A DNA stretch of 11,045 bases from Chromatiales bacterium (GCA_024641465.1 JAHEDB010000037.1:1-11045); one strand, 5' to 3'. Numbered from the stretch's first letter, positions 1-6,696 are shown. Numbers and translations: made by a program. The notes: generated by a model not told the origin, from the letters alone.

Positions 1-55
1 CTTACAAGTTGCTGATGCATCGATAAAAGCGACCAATCAGTAAAACACGGACAGT

Positions 56-85
56 TTGTCAGCTTGCATTTACAAACCCTATCCA
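56..85 (+). promoter_or_regulatory. Possible promoter of the thiC unit
   Basis: TTGTCA (56-61) and TATCCA (80-85) are separated by 18 bases and lie about 20 bases before the riboswitch aptamer, where a promoter is expected. The -35 is a fair match to the sigma-70 consensus but the -10 matches only three of six positions, so this is a weak call made mostly from position. Bases 1-55 show no gene or other signal. Confidence 0.25.
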
Positions 86-103
86 TTAACTTGGCCATTC
101 GAC

Positions 104-245
104 CGCCGGGGGTGCCAAGTAGATCCAGAGGCCTACCGACTCCCCCTCTCCCTCCGGGAGAGGGCTAGGGGTGAGGGGATCTACAAAGCTGAGATAAACC
201 CTAACATGACGACCTGATCCGGATAATGCCGGCGTAGGCAAGGCG
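104..245 (+). ncRNA. TPP (thi-box) riboswitch aptamer
   Basis: The conserved thi-box pieces appear in order. They are GGGGTGCC (109-116), the GCTGAGA pyrimidine-sensor segment (188-194), ACCC (198-201), and the pyrophosphate-sensor block ACCTGATCC-GGATAATGCC (212-230) followed by GGCGTAGGCAA (231-241). CGCC at 104-107 can pair with GGCG at 242-245 to close P1. The RNA binds thiamine pyrophosphate and lowers expression of the thiamine gene that follows, here thiC. The odd feature is the P3 arm. GTAGATCC (119-126) pairs perfectly with GGATCTAC (177-184), and the 50 bases between them carry a dispersed-repeat-like palindrome. The aptamer is therefore about 40 bases longer than the usual size of about 100. 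P3 is the variable arm of this family, so ligand binding is probably kept. Confidence 0.93.
139..178 (+). repeat. Palindromic dispersed-type repeat inside riboswitch P3
   Basis: CCCTCTCCC (144-152) and GGGAGAGGG (156-164) form a perfect 9-bp stem with a TCC loop, followed by CTAGGGGTGAGGGG (165-178). This C/G-rich palindrome is very like a short intergenic repeat common in proteobacterial genomes, usually seen as CCCTCACCC...CCCTCTCCC with its inverted partner. That identification is from memory and was not searched. It forms the distal end of the riboswitch P3 arm, so it is transcribed as an added hairpin on the aptamer. No second copy was noticed in this window. Confidence 0.6.
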
Positions 246-279
246 AGTGAACGCTTACCCCCACCCATAATGGTAGCGC

Positions 280-311
280 GGTCGTTGGAACCAACAGCGA
301 GGCACACGACC
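280..311 (+). promoter_or_regulatory. Possible expression-platform hairpin over the thiC ribosome site
   Basis: GGTCGT (280-285) is complementary to ACGACC (306-311). The second arm ends one base before the ATG at 312, and the purine-rich GCGAGG (297-302), the best ribosome-binding candidate, lies in the loop. There is no U-tract or strong terminator between aptamer and gene. Control is therefore more likely at translation initiation than by transcription termination. This is inference from pairing alone; the competing structure was not computed. Confidence 0.4.
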
Positions 312-2201
312 ATGAGCGCAATCCCCCAGGAATTCCTGAACAAGACGGCCCAACTTTCCGATGAAGTGACCCGTCCGTTTACCGCATCGAAGAAGATCTA
401 CGTTGAGGGCAGTCGCCCCGATCTGCGCGTCCCGATGCGCGAGGTCACCCAGGACCCCACCCACACCGAACGGGGCGAAGAGCTGAACCCGCCGATCTAT
501 ATATATGACACCTCCGGCCCCTATACCGACCCGAAGGTCAAAATCGATCTGCTGAAGGGCCTGCCCGAGGTCCGCGGTCAATGGATACTGGAACGCGGCG
601 ATACCGAACAATTGGCTGGCCCGAGCAGTGAATTCGGCGCCGCCCGCCAAAGTGACCCCTCACTCGCCCACCTGCGCTTTGAGCACATCCGCGCGCCACG
701 CAAGGCGAAGCAGGGCAAGAATGTCAGCCAGATGTACTATGCCCGGCAGGGCATCATCACCCCCGAGATGGAATACATTGCCATCCGAGAAAACCTCAAG
801 CTCGAGGAGATGCGCAAGGACCCGCGCTACAGCAAACTGCTGCGCCAGCATAAAGGCGAATCCTTCGGCGCCAATATTCCGGACGTGATCACCCCCGAAT
901 TCGTTCGCGATGAAGTGGCCTCTGGCAGGGCCATCATCCCGGCCAACATCAACCACCCGGAACTGGAGCCGATGATCATCGGCCGCAACTTCCGCGTCAA
1001 GATCAACACCAACATCGGCAACAGCGCCGTGACCTCTTCGATTGAAGAGGAAGTGGAAAAGATGGTCTGGTCGGCGCGCTGGGGCGGCGACACCCTGATG
1101 GATCTGTCCACCGGTAAAAACATCCACGAGACCCGAGAATGGATCCTGCGCAACTCGCCCATGCCCATCGGCACCGTGCCCATCTACCAGGCACTGGAAA
1201 AGGTCGACGGCAAGGCCGAAGACCTGACCTGGGAAATGTTCCGTGACACCCTCATCGAACAGGCCGAGCAGGGCGTGGACTATTTCACCATCCACGCCGG
1301 GGTACTGCTGCGCTATGTACCGCTTACCGCCAACCGCCTCACCGGCATCGTCAGCCGTGGCGGTTCGATCATGGCCAAGTGGTGCCTTGCGCATCACGAA
1401 GAGAATTTCCTCTATACCCACTTCGACGAGATCTGCGAGATCATGCAGGCCTATGACGTCAGCTTCTCATTGGGTGACGGCCTGCGCCCCGGCTGCCTGG
1501 CCGACGCCAATGACGCCGCCCAGTTCGGTGAACTAGAGACATTAGGCGAGCTGACCAAAAAGGCATGGGATCACGACGTACAGGTGATGATCGAAGGCCC
1601 CGGCCACGTGCCGTTACAGATGATCAAAGTGAACGTCGAAAAGGAACTGGAAGACTGTTTCGAAGCCCCGTTCTATACCTTAGGCCCGCTGATCACCGAC
1701 ATCGCCCCGGCCTATGACCACATCACCAGCGCCATCGGTGCCGCCAACATCGGCTGGTACGGCACAGCGATGCTGTGTTACGTCACGCCGAAGGAACATT
1801 TGGGACTGCCCAACAAACAGGACGTCCGTGACGGGATTATTGCTTACAAGATCGCGGCGCATGGCTCGGACTTGGCGAAAGGCTTCCCTGGGGCGCAGGT
1901 GCGGGACAATGCATTGAGTAAGGCACGGTTTGAATTCCGATGGGATGACCAGTTCAATCTCAGCCTCGATCCGGAACGGGCGCGGGGGATGCATGATGAG
2001 ACCATGCCCAAGGCAGCGCATAAGGTCGCGCATTTTTGTTCGATGTGTGGGCCGAATTTTTGTTCTATGAAGATTACGCAGGATGTGCGGGATTTTGCGG
2101 CTAGTCAGGGGCTTACTGAGGAAGAGGCCTTGAAGAAGGGAATGCAGTCGAAAGCTGTAGAGTTTGTTGAGAAAGGAAGCGACATATATCAGAAAGCTTA
2201 A
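312..2201 (+). CDS. thiC: Phosphomethylpyrimidine synthase ThiC
   Basis: ThiC is a radical-SAM enzyme that rearranges 5-aminoimidazole ribotide into 4-amino-5-hydroxymethyl-2-methylpyrimidine phosphate, the pyrimidine half of thiamine, in the cytoplasm. The 629-aa product is the normal family length and is recognisable throughout, with blocks such as YDTSGPY, YARQGIITPEME, AGRAIIPANINHPE, GNSAVTSSIEEEVEK, FTIHAGVLLRYVP and SLGDGLRPG. The C-terminal 4Fe-4S motif CxxCxxxxC is complete at Cys576, Cys579 and Cys584. I chose ATG 312 (MSAIPQEF) because it fits the family N-terminus and has GCGAGG upstream. The earlier in-frame ATG at 270 has no ribosome site and lies too close to the aptamer. The riboswitch controls it, and a terminator follows directly, so no other thiamine gene is co-transcribed. 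Codons are C-ending for most of the gene but shift toward G- and T-ending in roughly the last 300 bases. Confidence 0.98.
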   Translation: MSAIPQEFLNKTAQLSDEVTRPFTASKKIYVEGSRPDLRVPMREVTQDPTHTERGEELNPPIYIYDTSGPYTDPKVKIDLLKGLPEVRGQWILERGDTEQLAGPSSEFGAARQSDPSLAHLRFEHIRAPRKAKQGKNVSQMYYARQGIITPEMEYIAIRENLKLEEMRKDPRYSKLLRQHKGESFGANIPDVITPEFVRDEVASGRAIIPANINHPELEPMIIGRNFRVKINTNIGNSAVTSSIEEEVEKMVWSARWGGDTLMDLSTGKNIHETREWILRNSPMPIGTVPIYQALEKVDGKAEDLTWEMFRDTLIEQAEQGVDYFTIHAGVLLRYVPLTANRLTGIVSRGGSIMAKWCLAHHEENFLYTHFDEICEIMQAYDVSFSLGDGLRPGCLADANDAAQFGELETLGELTKKAWDHDVQVMIEGPGHVPLQMIKVNVEKELEDCFEAPFYTLGPLITDIAPAYDHITSAIGAANIGWYGTAMLCYVTPKEHLGLPNKQDVRDGIIAYKIAAHGSDLAKGFPGAQVRDNALSKARFEFRWDDQFNLSLDPERARGMHDETMPKAAHKVAHFCSMCGPNFCSMKITQDVRDFAASQGLTEEEALKKGMQSKAVEFVEKGSDIYQKA

Positions 2202-2225
2202 TTATTTCAATATGTTATGTGGTAG

Positions 2226-2253
2226 AAAGCCCGCAACAGCGGGCTTTTTCTAT
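2226..2253 (+). terminator. Rho-independent terminator of thiC
   Basis: AAAGCCCGC (2226-2234) and GCGGGCTTT (2239-2247) form a perfect 9-bp stem with an AACA loop, running into a T-rich tract (TTTTTC). It begins 24 bases after the thiC stop codon. Confidence 0.93.
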
Positions 2254-2275
2254 TAGGAGCTTACTTTATATTACC

Positions 2276-2290
2276 TTATTGATGGACATT
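2276..2290 (+). repeat. 15-base direct repeat, copy 1
   Basis: TTATTGATGGACATT here matches TTAGTGATGGACATT at 2356-2370 in 14 of 15 bases, offset by exactly 80 bases. Both contain TGGACA, which occurs a third time at 2375-2380. Its place upstream of the Fic gene suggests a regulator-binding site or an upstream half of an operator array. The surrounding 2254-2386 is very AT-rich and holds no other gene. Confidence 0.55.
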
Positions 2291-2355
2291 TTGTTTGATA
2301 TTTTATATTTATTGTTTTATTTTACTTATTGTTTTAAAAAGGAAAATTTATGCTT

Positions 2356-2380
2356 TTAGTGATGGACATTATACTGGACA
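2356..2380 (+). promoter_or_regulatory. Candidate Fic-gene promoter framed by TGGACA operator repeats
   Basis: TGGACA occurs at 2363-2368 and again at 2375-2380, a 12-base period, and the -10-like TATACT (2370-2375) lies between them. The 2356-2370 part repeats the upstream copy at 2276-2290. If TATACT is the -10, transcription would start about 2381-2383, only a few bases before the GTG start at 2387. That would give a nearly leaderless mRNA. No convincing -35 is present (TTTATG at 2347-2352 is the best). A protein bound to the two repeats would cover the promoter, so repression is the simplest reading. Confidence 0.4.
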
Positions 2381-2386
2381 AAATTA

Positions 2387-3559
2387 GTGACACAAGATAT
2401 TAAAGAATGTTTACTTAGAGTGGAGACATCCAGGTTTGGTCCATTCACATTCCAGCTTGGAATCGAGCCGATAGCTGTAGAGGCATTGTATTTACGTGTC
2501 ACTGATGCTTTCAAAAGGTTACAGGGCTCCCCTCTCTCGCATGTTGCAAATCGCCTTGAAAAGGAAGTAGTTGTCAGTAGTATCTTCGGTACGAATAGTA
2601 TTGAGGGTGGAACGTTATCTGAACAAGAGACGCAACTGGCGTTAGAACTTGAACCTGATAAAGTTCAAGATGTCGAGCAACGTAGAGCTACTAACTTAAA
2701 AAATGCTTATGATCTTTCTAGAGAAGCAGCTAGTGATCCAAAATGGTGTCTTGATATTGATTTTATCAACAAAGTACACACGGCAATCACAGCAAATATT
2801 CCTCATCAATATAATCAACCAGCAAGATTAAGAGACAACTCTAAAGAAATTGTGACTTATGTTGGAGATAAGGCACATGGCGGACGTTACAAACCACCCC
2901 AATATGCTGGGGATATAAAGCTTCTGTTAGAAAGCCTGGTAAAATGGAACCAGGAAATGAAATCAACAAATATTCCAGCATTGATTCGTGCACCATTAAT
3001 TCATTTCTACTACGAACTTATACACCCATATTGGGATGGAAATGGTCGTGTAGGGAGGGTGCTTGAAGCAACGTTGCTTCAAGCTGATGGATTTAGATAT
3101 GCACCATTTGCGCAAGCCAGATTCTACTATGAAAAAATAGACAAATATTTTACATTATTCAATCTATGTAGAAAGCAGGCTGATAAAAAAATTACATATC
3201 CAAATACACCGTTTTTTGAATTTTTCTTAGAAGGAATGTTAGTAAGTCTTAATAAGTTGCATGACCGTGTGAATAGTCTCGTTAATTTGATATTGTTTGA
3301 GAATGACTTAAAGCACAAACACGACGATAAGGAAATTAATGCCAGGCAATATGCGATCGTTTCACAAGTATTAGATGCTGGAAGACCTATTGCTCTTAGC
3401 GACCTTAGGCGGGCACCATGGTATATTGCCTTATATACAAAGCGGACAGAAAAGACAAAACAACGTGATTTAAGAAAGCTTCGTGATATGGAGTTAATTG
3501 CTATCGATAAGAAAAATAGGTTGTGGCCAGGTATTGTTGCGCCAGATGAAAATGTATAG
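2387..3559 (+). CDS. Fic-domain protein (probable AMP-transferase) with C-terminal winged helix
   Basis: This 390-aa protein carries the Fic active-site motif HPYWDGNGRVGR at residues 213-224. His213 is the catalytic residue and the DGNGR loop binds ATP phosphates. An N-terminal inhibitory motif of the (S/T)xxxE(G/N) type is present at Thr69-Glu73-Gly74, so this is a self-inhibited class II Fic enzyme in which the Glu keeps ATP from binding productively. GGRYKPPQYAGDI (165-177) is the usual target-docking flap region before the motif. Residues about 318-382 look like a winged helix-turn-helix, giving the common Fic-wHTH layout. The family transfers AMP to hydroxyl groups of target proteins; the target here is unknown. 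The GTG start is chosen because the frame closes upstream at 2360 and no better start exists, but the ribosome site is weak. Strong AT bias against neighbouring thiC suggests acquisition by transfer. No antitoxin gene lies beside it, as expected if inhibition is built in. Confidence 0.92.
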   Translation: MTQDIKECLLRVETSRFGPFTFQLGIEPIAVEALYLRVTDAFKRLQGSPLSHVANRLEKEVVVSSIFGTNSIEGGTLSEQETQLALELEPDKVQDVEQRRATNLKNAYDLSREAASDPKWCLDIDFINKVHTAITANIPHQYNQPARLRDNSKEIVTYVGDKAHGGRYKPPQYAGDIKLLLESLVKWNQEMKSTNIPALIRAPLIHFYYELIHPYWDGNGRVGRVLEATLLQADGFRYAPFAQARFYYEKIDKYFTLFNLCRKQADKKITYPNTPFFEFFLEGMLVSLNKLHDRVNSLVNLILFENDLKHKHDDKEINARQYAIVSQVLDAGRPIALSDLRRAPWYIALYTKRTEKTKQRDLRKLRDMELIAIDKKNRLWPGIVAPDENV

Positions 3560-3580
3560 ATCAATAAGTAAAAGTAAAGA

Positions 3581-3671
3581 GAAAACCGGGGTCAGGGTCA
3601 GATCCAAGTTAAATATTTTTGGTCAGAGTAAAAACTCTAACCCAATATGATTCTCTTTTTACTCTGACCCC
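3581..3671 (+). repeat. CCGGGGTCAG palindromic element, long copy
   Basis: The segment is bounded by GGGGTCAG (3588-3595) and its exact complement CTGACCCC (3664-3671). Inside lies a perfect 14-base inverted repeat, GGTCAGAGTAAAAA (3621-3634) with TTTTTACTCTGACC (3656-3669). GGGTCAGGGTCAG at the left gives a doubled left arm. Motifs of this kind are known as dispersed palindromes in proteobacteria and are often tied to REP-associated Y1 transposases; no such gene is present in this window. A shorter relative lies at 5200-5253. The right arm touches the truncated transposase directly. It could also act as a terminator for the Fic gene. Confidence 0.7.
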
Positions 3672-4718
3672 AATAATCGAACAGGCAATAGTCGAAACGG
3701 CCATTACGCCAAAACCGTCAAGAGCGCGGCAGGCGATGTAATGGTCCAGATCCCCCGAGACCGTAACGGTGAGTTTGAACCTCAATTTATCGAAAAAGGC
3801 CAAACTCGACTTGGCCAGTTTGATGATCAGATCCACGCCTGTTTTGCACGGGGCATGTCCACCCGCGATGTGTCGGCCCTGTTAGAAGAAATGTTTGGTG
3901 TGACGGTCTCACACAACGTAATTTCCAAGGTCACCGATGCGGTTCTGGAACAAGTTCAGCGTTGGCAAAGCCGGCCGTTGGATGATGTCTATCCTATCGT
4001 TTACCTCGATTGCATTGTGGTGAAAGTCCATCAGGACAAGCGCGTGATCAAGAAAGCCATCTACCTGGCCCTGGGGATTAATATGGAGGGTCAGAAAGAA
4101 TTACTGGGCATGTGGCTCTCGGAGAATGAGGGCGCCAAATTCTGGCTGGGGGTCCTCACCGAACTGGGTAATCGGGGCGTAAAAGATATTCTCATCGCCT
4201 GCGTGGATGGGTTGACCGGATTCCCGGACGCGATCGAGGCCGCTTTTCCCAAAACAACGACGCAGTTATGCATTGTGCACATGGTTCGCAATTCACTCAA
4301 ATTTGTCTCCTGGAAAGACCGTAAAGCCCTGGCAGCGGCGTTAAAGCGTGTTTACCAGTCGACTACCGTCGAGGAGGCGGCACACGAACTCGACGCGCTA
4401 AATGCGGTCTGGGGCGACAAATACCCTTCCGTGTACGATTCATGGAAACGTCACTGGGATAATATTATCCCCTTGTTTGACTACCCGGAAGAGATACGTC
4501 GTGCGATATATACCACCAATGCCATTGAATCATTGAATAGCGTGATTCGAAAAGCGGTCAAAAATCGGCGAATATTCCCATCCGACCCATCGGTGATGAA
4601 AACGATTTATCTCGCCACGCAACAAGCATCTAAAAAATGGACCATGCCTATCCGCAACTGGGCCCAGGCCATGCAACATTTTTCGATTGTATTCGGGGAC
4701 AGGATTAATTTAGACTAA
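3672..4718 (+). pseudogene. IS256-family transposase, N-terminally truncated
   Basis: The reading frame, open from 3651, shows family sequence from about 3675 (NRTGNSRNGHYAKTVKS) through to the TAA at 4716-4718. The first in-frame ATG is at 3741 and would give 325 aa, against about 400 for intact members. The missing part is the N-terminal region with the DNA-binding domain. The catalytic triad of the Mutator/IS256 fold is complete: counting from ATG 3741, Asp90 (VYLDC), Asp156 (CVDGLTGFPDA) and Glu263 (TNAIESLNS). CIVHMVRNS, the C/DxxH region before the final Glu, is also present. No internal stop or frameshift is seen, so truncation is probably fairly recent. Without its binding domain and left end it is unlikely to transpose. 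A truncated protein could still be made from ATG 3741, but no clear ribosome site precedes it. Confidence 0.88.
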
Positions 4719-4756
4719 ACCAGCGCGTTTACACAATTTAAATTACAGACTCTCCC
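3672..4756 (+). mobile_element. IS256-family insertion sequence remnant, left end missing
   Basis: The remnant contains most of an IS256-type transposase and what looks like the right end of the element, about 4728-4756 (GTTTACACAATTTAAATTAC then AGACTCTCC). That tract resembles the GTTTACACAA-type termini usual for the family. The left inverted repeat and the first part of the transposase are absent, and the palindromic repeat ends exactly where the homology begins. The target-site duplication therefore cannot be identified. The element should be immobile on its own, but could be moved by a related full copy only if both ends were present, and they are not. Confidence 0.75.
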
Positions 4757-4775
4757 ACTACAGATTCCTGTTTTC

Positions 4776-4781
4776 TATAAT
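4776..4781 (+). promoter_or_regulatory. TATAAT -10-like box before the small membrane gene
   Basis: A perfect TATAAT lies 62 bases before ATG 4843, just outside the IS right end. No good -35 is found at the correct distance (TCCCAC at 17 bases). It may be a chance match in AT-rich DNA or an activator-dependent promoter. Confidence 0.3.
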
Positions 4782-4842
4782 ATTAAAAATGGTTAAGATA
4801 AGGTAAAACTAGCCCGCCACACATAACTCAAAGGTAACCGCA

Positions 4843-5163
4843 ATGCATACAAGTTTTTATCTACTCATTACGATTGGCCTGCTTGCCGGGTTTTTCATGC
4901 GCCCGATTAACATGTTTGTGTTGAGCAAAATAGCTTCGTTGGTGAAACACATTCGCAGCAAACCCCTGGTTATACTATCAATCTTCACCTCAATTCTAAC
5001 CACTTTCGGCGTAACGATATCCGCTATTTATTTATCTCTGAAACTATTCGGCTTTATCCCTCTGGCGGAGAATACTCCAACCTTCGTGGTGTCATTCTTT
5101 ATTGGCGGCATCTTCTGGGTGGTTTATGCAAAGAAGACTAACAGCGTGTGCCGCATCGGATAA
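4843..5163 (+). CDS. Small membrane protein of unknown function
   Basis: This 106-aa protein is mostly hydrophobic, with three likely membrane helices: residues about 3-18 (FYLLITIGLLAGFFM), about 41-67 (PLVILSIFTSILTTFGVTISAIYLSL) and about 82-96 (FVVSFFIGGIFWVVYA). Basic residues in the 30-40 loop (KHIRSK) and near the end (AKK) give some clues to topology under the positive-inside rule. I do not recognise a family. AAAGGT (4830-4835), 7 bases before ATG 4843, is a reasonable ribosome site. It stands alone between the IS remnant and the second palindromic element, which follows 36 bases after the stop. Composition is intermediate and not obviously foreign. Confidence 0.7.
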   Translation: MHTSFYLLITIGLLAGFFMRPINMFVLSKIASLVKHIRSKPLVILSIFTSILTTFGVTISAIYLSLKLFGFIPLAENTPTFVVSFFIGGIFWVVYAKKTNSVCRIG

Positions 5164-5199
5164 ATGCGGGCGATATGCTGAGGCCTTACGTCTGACATG

Positions 5200-5253
5200 A
5201 AAAACCGGGGCAGGGTCAAAGAGTAATTGATTCTAATATTCGGCTCTGCCCCA
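5200..5253 (+). repeat. CCGGGGCAG palindromic element, short copy
   Basis: It opens AAAAACCGGGGCAGGGTCA, which matches the opening of the long copy at 3581-3600 apart from one inserted A and one missing T, and closes GCTCTGCCCCA, parallel to ACTCTGACCCCA in the other copy. GGGGCAG (5207-5213) pairs with CTGCCCC (5246-5252). It sits between two converging genes (ends at 5163 and 5274), a place where such a hairpin could end transcription from both sides. Between its arms, AGAGTAATTGATTCT recalls AGAGTAAAAACTCT of the longer element. Confidence 0.65.
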
Positions 5254-5273
5254 GAGCTTCTGCTCAATAGATT

Positions 5274-6635
5274 CTAAAACAGATGCAGAGCCAAACCCAG
5301 TCTCAGACTGGTGTTCTCTTCTAAATAAACATTACCCGCTACCCAGCCATTGCTTTTGGATTCGACTTCTACAAATGTTTCCATAGAGCGATTCCAGGGG
5401 ATATGTAATTTAATCGCAGCGAGGCCGCCCTGTTCGGGTTCTGAGGCTGTAAATAATTGATCTTTGGGTTGCTGCCAAATGGCGGCCCGTAGCGACAGAG
5501 AAAGGTTCTTTTCAAAAATATTAACGGGTAAACGGTACAGGGCAAGTTCCAGTCCGGGGAAGTGCTGGTCTTTATTGAAATAATTATGCCATATCAGCAT
5601 CACGTTAACGGGATCTTGTTTTAGAAACAGGTTCGCATCGAGGCTATAGCCAAAAGAGGTTAAATGGTGTCGTAAGGTCGCATTCCATTGCAAAGGCCGG
5701 TCATTAAACGGATTCACCGCAGAGAATGATTTATAGTTAAATAGAAATGGATCCACCAGATTAAGAAATGATAGTCTGAAGTTCTTTTCCAGATAATCTT
5801 GTTCCTCGTTGCTTAGATCACTGTATTTTATGTAGCGCTTAATACCGACACCGGAAGGGTGAGTACCCCGTGCCGCGTAAGGTTCAAAAGGCCGGAATAG
5901 GTCATAGACCCAGGCATTGCAGTCCAGACCAGTGAAATCCCGCTCGGATATGTCACTACCTTCATCCTGCATGAGTTGGTCGGTAAGCATGTTTGATTCG
6001 CTCGAGGCGCAGGTGTGCATGTAGCCGATATTGTTGATGTAGTTCAACCACAGTAACACTTGGTCAAACGTGGGCGTATTCAGATAGAACTGGTCTTTCT
6101 CAATGGCGAAGTTGAGCTCATTTTGTGCCTCGATACCGGCGGCATGCAGACGCACCATATCGGCTGGGTGGTCTTTTTTCAGACGCGCCAGGTCTTCATC
6201 TTTGACCCTCTTGACGGAGATGGTGTCGGCAAAGAGTGGGAAATCATAGACTTCATTATAACTGTCGACGCCTCGATGACTCATGACCGCTCGATGCCAT
6301 TCTTCATGCAACCAGGCGTCGCCAAAAGGCAACCATGTAGTGAAAATATCAAAGGCGATAATTGACCATGTCCGTTTTACAGGTTTGTCTTCATACCATT
6401 CTGCAAATTTGTAATGACTGTATTGGTAAAAATCCTTGGTGACATGCAGGGACTGCTGCATGCTAGGGGCCGTATACCCATCGGTCCAGTTGAATGGATA
6501 ATCAATGACCGGTACTTCGAGGATTAGCGCGGACTGTTGCGGTGGCTGCTCTTCAGCCTCTGCATAGGTAGATATCAATATCCAGAACAATGATAAAATA
6601 AGAAATGAGGTGCGCATATAGGTTAATGATCCCAT
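5274..6635 (-). CDS. Exported HEXXH metalloprotease-like protein with beta-rich C-terminus
   Basis: A signal peptide opens this 453-aa protein: a basic start, the hydrophobic FLILSLFWILIS, then likely cleavage around AEA (residues 25-27). HEEWH at 110-114 fits the HEXXH zinc-protease signature, preceded by hydrophobic DIFTTWLPFGDAW. HAAGIEAQNEL (164-174) offers His164 or Glu169 as a third zinc ligand. Cys209 and Cys239 could form a disulfide. From about residue 315 the sequence is a run of alternating-polarity strands ending SLRLGLALHLF. A terminal Phe is typical of outer-membrane beta-barrels recognised by BAM. The likely picture is an outer-membrane protein with a periplasmic or surface metallohydrolase domain; I do not recognise the family, and activity is inference. 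Start choice is open: Met1 (6635) and Met7 (6615-6617) both lack a clear ribosome site, and Met7 gives the more usual signal peptide. The gene is transcribed alone, converging on 4843-5163. Confidence 0.85.
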   Translation of the reverse strand: MGSLTYMRTSFLILSLFWILISTYAEAEEQPPQQSALILEVPVIDYPFNWTDGYTAPSMQQSLHVTKDFYQYSHYKFAEWYEDKPVKRTWSIIAFDIFTTWLPFGDAWLHEEWHRAVMSHRGVDSYNEVYDFPLFADTISVKRVKDEDLARLKKDHPADMVRLHAAGIEAQNELNFAIEKDQFYLNTPTFDQVLLWLNYINNIGYMHTCASSESNMLTDQLMQDEGSDISERDFTGLDCNAWVYDLFRPFEPYAARGTHPSGVGIKRYIKYSDLSNEEQDYLEKNFRLSFLNLVDPFLFNYKSFSAVNPFNDRPLQWNATLRHHLTSFGYSLDANLFLKQDPVNVMLIWHNYFNKDQHFPGLELALYRLPVNIFEKNLSLSLRAAIWQQPKDQLFTASEPEQGGLAAIKLHIPWNRSMETFVEVESKSNGWVAGNVYLEENTSLRLGLALHLF

Positions 6636-6696
6636 GCTTTAGCGGATTAGTCCCGATGTTATCAGCAAGATGCATCTGTACGGTTTCACTCAGCAC

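Noticed and set aside
270..311. 14-residue N-terminal extension of ThiC from ATG 270
   Set aside because: No ribosome site, not part of the known ThiC N-terminus, and it would place the start within 25 bases of the aptamer; ATG 312 is better.
86..343. Minus-strand frame of 85 aa across the riboswitch
   Set aside because: It overlaps the highly structured thi-box RNA and the thiC start; its residues (SPLPEGEGE) are just the palindromic repeat translated.
660..1421. Long minus-strand frame of 253 aa inside thiC
   Set aside because: It is a mirror frame of a GC-rich, strongly conserved gene; no domain or ribosome site supports it.
3127..3564. Minus-strand frame of 145 aa opposite the Fic gene
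   Set aside because: It lies fully over the Fic C-terminal winged helix, is rich in Ser/Leu/Cys like an antisense shadow, and shows no domain.
3609..3836. Minus-strand frame of 75 aa across the palindrome and transposase start
   Set aside because: It spans the repeat/IS junction and is antisense to transposase sequence.
6060..6365. Plus-strand frame of 101 aa inside the HEXXH gene
   Set aside because: Antisense shadow of a gene with a clear signal peptide and motif; no ribosome site or domain.
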